A stretch of DNA of 64,000 bases from Streptomyces yatensis. GTDB taxonomy: Bacteria > Actinomycetota > Actinomycetes > Streptomycetales > Streptomycetaceae. The DNA is taken from assembly GCF_018069625.1 (NCBI RefSeq), contig NZ_CP072941.1, positions 9,610,001 through 9,674,000 of the forward strand, read 5' to 3'. The notes under the pieces are model-generated. The model was not told where the DNA came from, did no database searches, and saw nothing but the letters and a program-made list of their open reading frames with translations. Positions 18,369 to 26,797 of the stretch are shown one piece after another. The position numbers were made by a program, and so were the translations under genes. The first letter of the stretch is position 1. Each line of letters begins with the position of its first letter.

Positions 18369-19214
18369 ATGATGACCAGCACACCGGACACCGTCCCGCT
18401 GCCCTCGGGGGAGCGGATCCCGCCGCTCGGCCAGGGCACCTGGCACATCGGTGACGACCCTCGGCGCCGCGCCGACGAGATCGCGGCGCTGCGGCATGGG
18501 CTCGACCTCGGGATGACGCTCGTGGACACGGCCGAGATGTACGGCAGCGGCGCTTCCGAGGAACTCGTCGGAGAGGCGATCGCCGACCGCCGTGACGAGG
18601 TCTTCCTGGTCAGCAAGGTGCTCCCCGGCCACGCCGACCGCAGCGGAACCATTGCGGCCTGTGAGGACAGCCTGCGGCGGCTCGGCACGGACCGGCTTGA
18701 TCTGTACCTGCTGCACTGGCGGGGGCGGATCCCGCTGGAGGAGACCCTCGAAGCCTTCGCCGAACTGACCGACAGCGGCAAGATCCGCCACTGGGGTGTG
18801 AGCAACTTCGACGTCTCCGATATGACGGACCTCGTCTCCACCCCCGGTGGCGACGGTGTCGCCCTCGACCAGGTGCTCTACAACCTCACCAGGCGCGGTG
18901 TCGAGTACGACCTCATGCCCTGGTGCCACCGGCGCGACATCCCCCTGATGGCCTATTCGCCCATCGAGCAGGGACGCCTGCCGCGCTCCCGTGCGCTGGG
19001 GGAGGTCGCACGGGCCCATGGCGCGACGCCCGCGCAGGTGGCGCTGGCGTGGGTGCTCAGGCAGGGGGTGGCGGCGATCCCCAAGGCCGGGCGGGTCGAC
19101 CATGTCGAGGAGAATCACGCCGCACTGGATCTGGAGCTCACCCCGGAGGACCTGGACGCTCTGGACCGCGCCTTCCCTCCGCCCACGGGGCCCGTGCCCC
19201 TCGAGGTCCTTTGA
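18369..19214 (+). CDS. aldo/keto reductase
   Basis: NADPH-dependent oxidoreductase with a TIM-barrel fold, 281 residues, typical length. The catalytic Asp and Tyr lie in DTAEMYGSG near residues 55-63, the Lys in LVSKVLPGH near residue 83, and the His in LYLLHWRG near residue 116. The C-terminal IPKAGRVDHVEEN motif near residues 237-249 is the NADP phosphate-binding loop. The first of two tandem ATGs (18369 and 18372) follows AGGAAGG. It is convergent with the Vms1-like gene. The carbonyl substrate is unknown. Confidence 0.88.
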   Translation: MMTSTPDTVPLPSGERIPPLGQGTWHIGDDPRRRADEIAALRHGLDLGMTLVDTAEMYGSGASEELVGEAIADRRDEVFLVSKVLPGHADRSGTIAACEDSLRRLGTDRLDLYLLHWRGRIPLEETLEAFAELTDSGKIRHWGVSNFDVSDMTDLVSTPGGDGVALDQVLYNLTRRGVEYDLMPWCHRRDIPLMAYSPIEQGRLPRSRALGEVARAHGATPAQVALAWVLRQGVAAIPKAGRVDHVEENHAALDLELTPEDLDALDRAFPPPTGPVPLEVL

Positions 19215-19247
19215 GCCCGGGGGCCTCGGAGGCTTTGGGCGCACCGG

Positions 19248-19326
19248 CTCCACATACACGGGTCGCGGGTCGTACGCGTCCGGGCCGTGGTGCGGGCGCG
19301 GCGGACCTCACGTATACGGGTCGTGG
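19248..19326. repeat. imperfect duplication of the 3' end of the Vms1-like gene
   Basis: The last codons and stop of the minus-strand gene (19307-19326) are echoed at 19248-19268, 59 bp further downstream in the direction of that gene. About 15 of the 18 core bases are shared (CACATACACGGGTCGCGG against CACGTATACGGGTCGTGG). It may be a decayed tandem duplication or chance. Confidence 0.35.
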
Positions 19327-20411
19327 TAGCGCAGCAGCACCCCGACCCCGTCCTCCAGCGACAGCTCCTCACGCGGGACCGTGATCAGCTCGGCGCCGGT
19401 GCCCACCAGGGCCCGTACCACCACGGCCCCGGCGGGCTCCTGCCGTCCGGTGTGCACGCCGAAGGTGTGGAGGTCCGGCTCCGTCAGCGTGACGTGGGTG
19501 GGCTCGGGCCCCGCCCACAGCGACTCCGGAAGGTTCACAGGGCGGGTGAGCAGCAGGCAGTGGGCCTGGCCACGCTGCAGGGCGGTGAGGGCGGCGGACA
19601 GCCCTTCGGAGGTGTCCGGGTGCCGCGCGCGCTGTGCCATGTAGCGGTGGGTCAAGGTCCGGTCGTGTTCGTTCACCGTGGCACGCAGCGTGTCGTTCAG
19701 CTCCGCCTCCAACAGGGCCCGGCCGGGTCCGGCCACCGGTCGTCCGCTGTCGGGCACGGTGACGACGCGCTGCTGGGTGGACTCGGGCAGATGGTTGACC
19801 AGCACGCCGCGCAACCACACGTCCTCCGCCGCGCACCGCAACACGATCGTCTCGGCATCGGTCCAGCGGCGCAGATTCTCCAGCTCGTGGGCGACCGCGA
19901 AGGCGTTCGCCGGCCAGTCCCGGGCCGCGCCGATGTGGTTGTAGCGGGGCTCCGGTGCCACCCGGCTCATGGGCCACCGCCCGGCTTGGTAGTGCACCAC
20001 CACATCCTCTTCCAGGTCGGTCTCCGCGAAAGCCCGGGAGAGGGCCACGGCCACGTAGGGGATGTCCGGGGCGTGTTGCAGCACCAGGGGCAGCACATCG
20101 GGGATCGAGGTGAAGCGGGCCGAATCGGCCGCAGGCGGCTCGGGGAGCTCCTCGGCCAGGCCGAGCCGTCCATGGGCGGCGAACAGGGCCTTTCCGTGCC
20201 GTCCGGACACCTCCCGGTCGCTGCCCACGGCGGTGTGCAGGGCGGAGAGGGTGGCGCTGTCCACGCCCTGGCCGGACAGCGCGTCGCGCAGGTGCCGCCA
20301 GCGCAGCTCGATCGCCTTCTCCGGATCCTCGATGTCGCGGGAGGTGTCCAGGTAGACGGCGGCCCATGGGCCGGGCCGCGCGTAGAGCGGGTCGAGAAAC
20401 GACAACTTCAT
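19308..20411 (-). CDS. Vms1/Ankzf1-like (baeRF, Rv2629-type) protein
   Basis: Soluble protein of 367 residues resembling the bacterial eRF1-like (baeRF)/Rv2629 group, related to the eukaryotic Vms1 peptidyl-tRNA hydrolases. Recognisable parts are the N-terminal FLDPLYARPGPWAAVYLDTSRD, the central VALSRAFAETDLEEDVVVHYQ region and the C-terminal LLRYHDPYT ending. The group is proposed to act on stalled or damaged ribosomes, but the bacterial function is poorly established. The ATG at 20411 starts the conserved segment; the longer open frame upstream crosses the intergenic region. It is divergent from the alpha/beta hydrolase gene. Confidence 0.7.
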   Translation of the reverse strand: MKLSFLDPLYARPGPWAAVYLDTSRDIEDPEKAIELRWRHLRDALSGQGVDSATLSALHTAVGSDREVSGRHGKALFAAHGRLGLAEELPEPPAADSARFTSIPDVLPLVLQHAPDIPYVAVALSRAFAETDLEEDVVVHYQAGRWPMSRVAPEPRYNHIGAARDWPANAFAVAHELENLRRWTDAETIVLRCAAEDVWLRGVLVNHLPESTQQRVVTVPDSGRPVAGPGRALLEAELNDTLRATVNEHDRTLTHRYMAQRARHPDTSEGLSAALTALQRGQAHCLLLTRPVNLPESLWAGPEPTHVTLTEPDLHTFGVHTGRQEPAGAVVVRALVGTGAELITVPREELSLEDGVGVLLRYHDPYT

Positions 20412-20609
20412 ATGCGCTCCGTACCTTGTCGGGCGACCTGACGGGGCGGCCCGACACGAGCGGGTTTCCCTCTCGGACCGGATGAAACCGGTCGCCCATA
20501 CCCCCGATCGACCCCCGCCCCCGCCACTGACCGCAACCAGCGACCTCACACCGCCGGGAGGAGAGTGATCCGGCGGTCCCTTGTCGGACCCCCGCGCTAC
20601 CTTGCCGCC

Positions 20610-21311
20610 ATGACGGAATTCGTACTGGTGGCGGGTGCGTGGCTGGGGTCGTGGGCATGGGACGGGGTGGTGCCGGAGCTGCGTGCCGCCGGACACGGCG
20701 TCCATGCGCTCACGCTGTCCGGGCTCGCCGAGAAGCAGGGTGTACAGGCCGGGCAGCAGACCCACGTCCAGGACATCGTCGGCGAGGTCGAGCGCCTCGA
20801 GCTGCGCGATGTGGTCCTGGTGGGGCACAGCTATTCGGGCATCCCGGTCGGTCAGGCCGCCGAGCGCATCGGCGACCGGCTGGCCCATGTGGTGTTCGTG
20901 GACTCCAACGTTCCGGCGGACGGTGAGTCGTTCCTGTCGGCATGGCCCGGTGGGCGGGCCATGGTGGAGGCGTCGATGGCCGCGAACGGCGGGTTCTGGG
21001 CGCCCCTGACCGAGGCCGATTGCCACGGCCAGGGGCTCACCGAGGAGCAGGTCGGGCGGCTCGTGGGCGGCGCCACGCCGCATCCGGGCGCCACGCTGTC
21101 GGAGCCGGCCGTCCTGGCGCGTCCGCTGGGCGGGCTGTCGGCCACGTACCTCAAGTGTCTGCTCGACGGCGCCGCGCCGGCCGACGACGTGGCCGAGCTG
21201 CTGAAGAGCGAGCACTGGCGGCTGGTCGAGATGGACACCGGCCATTGGCCGATGTTCTCCCAGCCGCGCGAGCTGGCCCGGATACTGCTCCGGTGTGCTG
21301 GGGCATCGTGA
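20610..21311 (+). CDS. alpha/beta-fold hydrolase (esterase)
   Basis: Cytoplasmic esterase-like protein of 233 residues, close in layout to plant methyl-salicylate-esterase-type hydrolases. An N-terminal FVLVAGAWLGSWAWDGVVP strand and oxyanion region comes first, then the nucleophile elbow VGHSYSGIPV with Ser near residue 74, and a C-terminal DTGHWPMFSQP containing the catalytic His near residue 212. The ATG at 20610 opens the first strand; an earlier in-frame start at 20565 adds non-conserved residues. A long perfect hairpin follows the stop. The substrate is unknown. Confidence 0.83.
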   Translation: MTEFVLVAGAWLGSWAWDGVVPELRAAGHGVHALTLSGLAEKQGVQAGQQTHVQDIVGEVERLELRDVVLVGHSYSGIPVGQAAERIGDRLAHVVFVDSNVPADGESFLSAWPGGRAMVEASMAANGGFWAPLTEADCHGQGLTEEQVGRLVGGATPHPGATLSEPAVLARPLGGLSATYLKCLLDGAAPADDVAELLKSEHWRLVEMDTGHWPMFSQPRELARILLRCAGAS

Positions 21312-21325
21312 CGCGGCACTACGTC

Positions 21326-21364
21326 TGACCGGGCCCCGGGCGGTGTTCGCCCGGGGCCCGGTCA
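21326..21364. terminator. bidirectional terminator, 17-bp perfect stem
   Basis: TGACCGGGCCCCGGGCG at 21326-21342 is perfectly inverted at 21348-21364 around a 5-nt loop (GTGTT). It lies between two convergent genes (stops at 21311 and 21421) and can serve both. Confidence 0.85.
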
Positions 21365-21420
21365 CCCGCGTCGTGCGGGGCGGGGGCCGCGTCGTGTGTG
21401 CTGCCGCGCCGCCGGTGCGG

Positions 21421-22077
21421 TCACTCGCAGCCGTACCGCCAGTTCCACCCCACGAAGGTGTGCCGCAGCTCCACATCGAAGCGGCAGCTCGCCGTTCCGT
21501 CGGCCTTCAACTGGACGAAGGAGTGGTGGGTGTTGTCGTACCAGTCGCCGGTCGGATCGAAGACACCCTGGTAGGCGAAGTCGGCGTGCGCCTCGGAGTT
21601 GACCTCGGCGCAGTCGGTGGCACAGTCGTCCTTCGCGGTCTGCGAGGCGAGCGACCAGCCGGCGTCCCACGGCTCGCGGTTCCACTCCTGGGTGGCCGTG
21701 GTGACGCGGCCGTTCGCCGTGTCCCACGAGGAGGCGGTGTACAGGCCCGTCATGCGGATGTTGCAGCAGTCGTACATCTCGTTCCAGCCACGCAGCTGAT
21801 GCCCGGCGGCGGTCGCGGCGGTGGCGGTGCGGACCGAGCGGGTCGATGCCGGGCCGTGCTGGACGGAGACCGGTTCCGGCTTGCAGTCGGCGCCTATGGT
21901 GATCTGTCCCGAGACGGCCTGGCCGGGCGCCGGAACGGGAAGCTCGCCGGTCAGCCGGACACCGTCACAGGACTTCGGCGCCGGATCGGACTCCTGGGCC
22001 GTGGCCACCGTCGTACCACCCAGGAACGCCACCAGGGAGACGGCCGACACGGCCGCGATGCTCAACCGGCTCTTCAC
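21421..22077 (-). CDS. secreted cysteine-rich protein, unknown function
   Basis: Exported protein of 218 residues. Residues 1-27 form a signal peptide (MKSRLSIAAVSAVSLVAFLGG core and ATAQ cleavage region). The mature part has nine Cys, including a CC pair in MYDCCNIRM near residue 104 and CATDC near residues 152-156, so disulfide bonds are expected. Aromatic-rich stretches (TFVGWNWRYGCE at the end) suggest a compact beta fold. No family was recognised and no catalytic motif is visible. The gene stands alone; the promoter presumably lies in the gap shared with the ABC-F leader upstream. Confidence 0.65.
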   Translation of the reverse strand: MKSRLSIAAVSAVSLVAFLGGTTVATAQESDPAPKSCDGVRLTGELPVPAPGQAVSGQITIGADCKPEPVSVQHGPASTRSVRTATAATAAGHQLRGWNEMYDCCNIRMTGLYTASSWDTANGRVTTATQEWNREPWDAGWSLASQTAKDDCATDCAEVNSEAHADFAYQGVFDPTGDWYDNTHHSFVQLKADGTASCRFDVELRHTFVGWNWRYGCE

Positions 22078-22525
22078 TTCTCACGCCCTTTGATCCGATG
22101 CGATCCGAAACGGGCGGCGCGCCTCCATAGGGTGCGCCGCCAGGTCACGCGGGTGATCGTAACGGCGGTCGTCCGCGGAAACGGGGGCGCGGGAAAGGTT
22201 GGCAGGAAGGTGGCAGCGCGACCCCGCCCGGCCGCGCACCCGACATCACCCACTACGGCTGCGCTACACTTCCCGGGTCCTGTTGTCTCCGATAGAGGTG
22301 GACGTTGCGTATCTGAGGTTCGCGATCATCGCGCGGTACGGCACAAGCCGTAGCCCGTCACGTCGTAGCCGGCCTTCTCGCCGCCCGTGACCCGCGTGAA
22401 TGCGACCTCGGTGCATCAGCCGTCCCTCACCCTTCGGAGGGCCGCACCCGTTTTCCCGGCTTGGTCGCCGCGTGGTGCTCGCATACGTAGCCCCTTTTCA
22501 CAGCGCTTGCGAATGCGAGAACACC
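22078..22525 (+). promoter_or_regulatory. intergenic region with candidate attenuator leader of the ABC-F gene
   Basis: This 448-bp gap separates the divergent secreted-protein and ABC-F genes. The half next to the ABC-F gene reads like a leader. A TACACT element (22264-22269) could be a -10. AGAGG is followed by a possible TTG start at 22305 (three codons and a stop) or by a 30-codon Arg/Ser-rich frame from GTG 22298 to 22390. TACGGC/GCCGTA (22337-22342 and 22347-22352) forms a tight hairpin with an ACAA loop inside that frame. A CCCTC/GAGGG stem occurs near 22424-22441. Such upstream frames control several ABC-F resistance genes by ribosome-mediated attenuation; here that is inference. Confidence 0.4.
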
Positions 22526-24208
22526 ATGGCAGCATCCCCCACCCCCAGCGCCTCCGTGACCTGCTCGGCCGTGTCCTTCCAGTGGCCGGACGGCACCACC
22601 GTCTTCGACGGGCTCTCGCTCGGCATCGGACGGGGCCGCACCGGCCTCGTCGGCACCAATGGCAGTGGCAAGTCCACCCTGCTGCGGCTGATCGCGGGCC
22701 GGTTGCGTCCCGCTCAGGGGTCGGTGACCGTCGGCGGCAGCCTCGCCTACCTTCCGCAGAACATCACCCTCGACACCACCCTCCGCGTCGACCAGGCCCT
22801 GGGCATCGCCGAGCGGCGCGCCGCCCTGAGCGCCATCGAGGCGGGAGACGTCGACGAGGCCCACTTCGAGACCATCGGTGACGACTGGGACGTCGAGGAG
22901 CGGGCCCTGGCGACACTGGGCTCACTCGGACTCGGCGGTGTCGAATTGGACCGCACCGTCGGCCATCTCTCCGGCGGGGAGACCGTACTGCTGCGCCTGG
23001 CCGCCCTGCTCCTGGAGCGTCCCGACGTCCTGCTGCTCGACGAACCCACCAACAATCTCGACCTGTTCGCGCGGCGGCGGCTCTACGACGCCGTCGACTC
23101 CTGGCGCTCCGGTGTGCTGGTCGTGGTCAGCCACGACCGTGAGCTGCTGGAGCGGGTGGACCGCATCGCCGAACTGCGGTCCGGGTCGGTGACCTGGTAC
23201 GGCGGTGGCTGGTCCGCCTACCGGGAGGCGCTGGCCACCCAGCAGGAGGCGGCCGCGCGGATGCTGCGGGTCGCCGAGGCGGATGTGCGTCGGCAAAAAC
23301 GCGAACTGGAGGAGACCCACATCAAACTGGCTCGCCGTCAGCGGAACAGCAAGAAGATGGACGTCGAGCGGCGGGCTCCGAGAATCGTTGCCGGTGCCCG
23401 CAAGCGCTCCGCGCAGGAGTCGGCCGGAAAACTCCGCGACCTGCAGGAAGACCGGCTCCACGAGGCGCGCGAGCGGCGAGAGGAGGCCGCCGAGGCGGTC
23501 CGCGACGACGCCGAGATCCGGGTGAGCCTGCCGCACACCGCCGTGCCCGCGGGCCGCACCGTGCTCAGCCTGAGTGAACTGCGCCCCCGGTACGGCGCGT
23601 TGCGCGAGGCCACCCTCCATGTGCAGGGGCCCGAACGCATCGCGCTGGTGGGGCGCAACGGGGCGGGCAAGACCACCCTGCTGCGCACCCTCACCGGCCA
23701 GCTCGCCCCGCTGTCCGGGGAGGCCACGGCGTTTGTGCCGCTGCGGTTCCTCCCCCAGCGGCTGGATGTGCTGGACGACGAGCTGAGCGTGGCGGCGAAC
23801 GTGGCGCGCCGGGCGCCCGGGATCACCGACAACCAGATCCGCTCCCAGCTCGCGCGCTTCCTGTTCAAGGGGGCGCGGGCGGAACAGCCGGCGGGCACCC
23901 TCTCGGGTGGCGAACGTTTCCGGGCCGCCCTCGCGGCCACCATGCTCGCCGCACCGGCCCCGCAGCTGCTGCTGCTCGACGAGCCGACCAACAACCTCGA
24001 CGTGGCCAGTGCGCGGCAGCTGACGAGCGCGCTGGACTCCTACGAGGGCGCGCTCGTGGTCTCCAGCCACGATCTGCCGTTCCTGGAATCGATCGGCATC
24101 ACCCGGTGGCTGCTGGTCGGCGAGGAGCTGCGGGAGACCGGCGCCGACGAGGTCAAGGATCTGCTCGAGGCGTCGTCCGCGGCCGAGGGAGTCGCTGAGA
24201 GGAACTGA
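22526..24208 (+). CDS. ABC-F family ATPase (antibiotic resistance/ribosome protection type)
   Basis: Soluble ATPase of 560 residues with two ABC domains and no membrane segments. Domain 1 has Walker A GTNGSGKST near residues 44-52, signature LSGGETVLL near 149, and LLLDEPTNNLD. Domain 2 has Walker A GRNGAGKTT near residues 376-384, signature LSGGERFRA and LLLLDEPTNNLD. Between them, about residues 265-330, is the charged helical linker that in ABC-F proteins reaches into the ribosomal E/P site. Proteins of this class in actinomycetes (TlrC, OleB and similar) protect ribosomes from macrolides, lincosamides or pleuromutilins. The start at ATG 22526 begins the conserved N-terminus; the upstream frame is the leader. 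An erythromycin-esterase-like gene follows on the other strand. Confidence 0.85.
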   Translation: MAASPTPSASVTCSAVSFQWPDGTTVFDGLSLGIGRGRTGLVGTNGSGKSTLLRLIAGRLRPAQGSVTVGGSLAYLPQNITLDTTLRVDQALGIAERRAALSAIEAGDVDEAHFETIGDDWDVEERALATLGSLGLGGVELDRTVGHLSGGETVLLRLAALLLERPDVLLLDEPTNNLDLFARRRLYDAVDSWRSGVLVVVSHDRELLERVDRIAELRSGSVTWYGGGWSAYREALATQQEAAARMLRVAEADVRRQKRELEETHIKLARRQRNSKKMDVERRAPRIVAGARKRSAQESAGKLRDLQEDRLHEARERREEAAEAVRDDAEIRVSLPHTAVPAGRTVLSLSELRPRYGALREATLHVQGPERIALVGRNGAGKTTLLRTLTGQLAPLSGEATAFVPLRFLPQRLDVLDDELSVAANVARRAPGITDNQIRSQLARFLFKGARAEQPAGTLSGGERFRAALAATMLAAPAPQLLLLDEPTNNLDVASARQLTSALDSYEGALVVSSHDLPFLESIGITRWLLVGEELRETGADEVKDLLEASSAAEGVAERN

Positions 24209-24231
24209 GACGAGCCGGGACCTCACCCGCG

Positions 24232-24318
24232 GCATCACACGGTGAATGCCACACGGCGGAACGTCGGACCGCGGACGTCACACGGCGAACGTCACACGGC
24301 GGACGTCATACGGCGAAC
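24232..24318. repeat. about six tandem 14-15-bp units at the 3' end of the esterase fusion gene
   Basis: Units resembling GTCACACGGCGAAC run head-to-tail at 24232, 24248, 24263, 24277, 24291 and 24305. The last unit contains the stop codon and final codons of the minus-strand fusion gene; the others lie beyond the stop. Copies differ by one to four bases. Confidence 0.75.
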
Positions 24319-26312
24319 GGGTAGGTTTCGGGAGCCTCGCCCCGCTCCCAGCCGGCGGTGCGCTCCAGCGGTTCGAGGGCGCGTGTCTCATCGATGTGGA
24401 TGACCGCGTCGAACTGGTCCGCCACCCGTGCGAGGAAGTAGTGGCTCTGCCGCTCGGTGTCCGGGCGGTAGATCACTCCGATCGCGCGCTCCAGCAGCGC
24501 CGACGTCAGCCGCTCCCGGGCGAGTGGAGCATGGCCGAAGTCGAGCAGGAACTCCTTCTCCCCGGCCTCGTGGAAGAGCTCTTCGATGCTCTCCTCGAGG
24601 GCGGGGCGCACCCGCTTCCGTGCCGCGGGCGATCCCCAGTCGTCAGCCGCCGTCACGGTGCCCGTGTAGGTGGTGAAGCCGAACAGCCGGCAGTCGTCGG
24701 CGTGGCCTTCGCGCACCAGCTGGCCGACGTTGAGCTCGCCGCGCATGGCGGACTCGGTGGCGCGGGCGTCGCCCAGATGGGAGTTGTGCTCCCAGACCAC
24801 GATCTTCGCCGGTTCCCCACGTTGCTTGCCCAGGTGCTCGGCGAGCGCGTCGAGGGTGTCCACCATGTGCCGGTCCCGCAGATTCCACGAGGAAACCCGT
24901 CCGCCGAACATCGAGCGGTAGTACTCGGCGGCGTTCCGTACGACGGTCGCGTTCCGCTGGGCGTAGAACAGGTCGTCCTCGGCCAGCAGCCCGTCCCGCC
25001 GCGCGTACTCCAGGGCATGGCGCTGCATGTCCCGCAGCTGCTCCACGATCTCGTCCTCGCAGGTCGGGCCCGCGCCGAACGCCGCCTGGAAACCGTAGAC
25101 CTGACCGTCGTCCCCGTCGTGCCGCTCCAGACACGCATAGCGTTCGCGGGCGCGCGCCGCCGCGGCCGGGTCGACCCGCTCCAGATAGCCGATCACCTCA
25201 TCGATCGACCGGTACATGCTGTAGACGTCCAGCCCGTAGAACCCGGCCTTCGACCGGTCGCTGAGCGGGTCGTTGTGGTCACGCAGCCACCCGACGAACT
25301 CGAGCACGGCCGTGTTGCGCCACATCCAGGTCGGGAAACGCTCGAAGCCCCGCAGGGACTCCTCGGCTGTGGCGTCGTCACCGCGCCCGCGGACGTAGCG
25401 GTTCACACGGTAGGCATCGGGCCAGTCCGCCTCCGCGGCCACGGCGCAGAAGCCCTTCTCCTCGATGAGCCGCCGGGTCATCCGCGCCCGCGCGGCGTAG
25501 AACTCGTGGGTGCCGTGCGACGCCTCGCCGATGAGCACGAAGTGCGCGTCCCCCACCAGGTTCAGCAGCGCGTCGCCCTGAGGTACGCCGTCCTCGACGG
25601 CGAGGGCCTCGCCCCGGATGAGGACCGCGTCCGTAGCGGCCTCCGCGGCGGGCGGGACCGGCGGGAGCCGCGAGGCCGCGCGCAGCAGGTCGCGGACCTC
25701 CTCGTCGGTGGTCTGGGTGAAGTCCCAGTAGGAGGCGCCGACCGCGTAGAACGGGGTGGGGGTGGTCGCGCAGATCACCTCGTCGACCATCGTCGACAGC
25801 TCCTGGCAGGTGGACTCGGGCGCGGCGGGCACCGCCACCACGATCCTGCCGGGCCGCATGCGCCGCAGCGCCTGGATGGCGGCGCGGACGCTCGCGCCCG
25901 TGGCGAGGCCGTCGTCGACGAGGATGACCGTCCTGCCCTCGATATCCGGCATGGGGCGGTCGCCGCGGTACATCCGCTGCCGACGCAGCAGTTCCCGGCC
26001 TTCCCGCTCCGCCACCTGCCGGATCGCTTCCGGTGAGATGTCCAGTCCGCGGATGATGTCCTCGTTGAGCACGACCACCCCGCCAGTGGCGATCGCCCCC
26101 ATCGCCACTTCGTCCCGGCCCGGGACACCCAGCTTGCGCACGAGCAGGACATCGAGTTCCGCGTCCAGTGCGGTGGCCACCTCGTACGCCACCGGAACGC
26201 CGCCCCGGGGCAACGCGAGCACCAGCACATCGGGGCGGCCTCGGTAGTGTTCCAGACGGCCGGCCAGGACCCGGCCGGCGTCCCGCCGATCGCGGAACAG
26301 ACGCTCGGACAT
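24306..26312 (-). CDS. phosphoribosyltransferase-erythromycin esterase fusion protein
   Basis: Cytoplasmic two-domain protein of 668 residues. Residues 1 to about 215 form a type I phosphoribosyltransferase: [13 protein letters not shown] near residue 36 and the PRPP loop [13 protein letters not shown] near residues 128-140. From about residue 240 it is an erythromycin esterase (EreA/EreB-like) domain: [13 protein letters not shown] near residues 258-270, [18 protein letters not shown] near 290, and [13 protein letters not shown] near residue 507, with the Glu and His residues of the catalytic centre. The domain could hydrolyse a macrolactone or another ester; with an ABC-F ATPase next door, macrolide defence is plausible but unproven. 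The PRT part might instead link it to nucleotide salvage or modification. Confidence 0.82.
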   Translation of the reverse strand: MSERLFRDRRDAGRVLAGRLEHYRGRPDVLVLALPRGGVPVAYEVATALDAELDVLLVRKLGVPGRDEVAMGAIATGGVVVLNEDIIRGLDISPEAIRQVAEREGRELLRRQRMYRGDRPMPDIEGRTVILVDDGLATGASVRAAIQALRRMRPGRIVVAVPAAPESTCQELSTMVDEVICATTPTPFYAVGASYWDFTQTTDEEVRDLLRAASRLPPVPPAAEAATDAVLIRGEALAVEDGVPQGDALLNLVGDAHFVLIGEASHGTHEFYAARARMTRRLIEEKGFCAVAAEADWPDAYRVNRYVRGRGDDATAEESLRGFERFPTWMWRNTAVLEFVGWLRDHNDPLSDRSKAGFYGLDVYSMYRSIDEVIGYLERVDPAAAARARERYACLERHDGDDGQVYGFQAAFGAGPTCEDEIVEQLRDMQRHALEYARRDGLLAEDDLFYAQRNATVVRNAAEYYRSMFGGRVSSWNLRDRHMVDTLDALAEHLGKQRGEPAKIVVWEHNSHLGDARATESAMRGELNVGQLVREGHADDCRLFGFTTYTGTVTAADDWGSPAARKRVRPALEESIEELFHEAGEKEFLLDFGHAPLARERLTSALLERAIGVIYRPDTERQSHYFLARVADQFDAVIHIDETRALEPLERTAGWERGEAPETYPFAV

Positions 26313-26797
26313 CCCCAGTCCTCCTCCTTCGACCAGGTGCGTACGCTGCGAACAGGTCGAACGATGTGGTCCGGCCTCCTTCTTCCAGGGTGCACCTTGG
26401 GGAGCCCATCACGGGAGGCGTGGCCGGCGGGCCGCCACGTCTCTCCTGCCGGTAGCCGAAATGCGCGACAGCGAAATCAGGATCCCGTGTCCGCGCAGGT
26501 TAAGGCGCAATCAAGGTTCACTCATGCGCCCCGGCATACCTTCGGAAGCGATCTCTTTCACCAGGGATATATGAACATTTAACAGAGGGGGAGGAGGTGG
26601 CAACGCCACCGATGTCGTCGCGTCTGGCGAGAATCAGCCCGTCGCGGCGCGGGCTTGCGACTGCTTGTTGACTCTTCAGTAATGAAGTGGCTAATTTCAG
26701 CCCCGCGCCGTTTCGCGAGATTCCCGTGCCATACGTTCGACATGCGTTGCCCGAATTATCTCCCTTTCCTGCTGCGCTAGCGATTTTCGGAGAAAAC
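26313..26797 (+). promoter_or_regulatory. upstream region of the PKS operon, no gene
   Basis: This 485-bp gap lies between the divergent esterase fusion and the PKS operon. Its right half (about 26500-26797) is clearly poorer in GC than the coding DNA around it, with GATATATGAACATTTAAC near 26563-26580. I see no convincing gene or perfect palindrome. A promoter candidate is given separately. Confidence 0.6.
26668..26697 (+). promoter_or_regulatory. candidate promoter of the PKS operon
   Basis: TTGACT at 26668-26673 and TAATTT at 26692-26697 are 18 bp apart. Transcription would begin near 26704, giving a leader of about 95 nt before ATG 26798. This argues against the in-frame GTG at 26687 as the start of the PKS, because it would lie inside the promoter. 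Confidence 0.42.

Noticed and set aside
26687..26797. In-frame GTG upstream extension of the PKS
   Set aside because: Poor ribosome site, lower GC than the coding part, and a -35/-10 pair overlaps it; ATG 26798 has GGAG at correct spacing.
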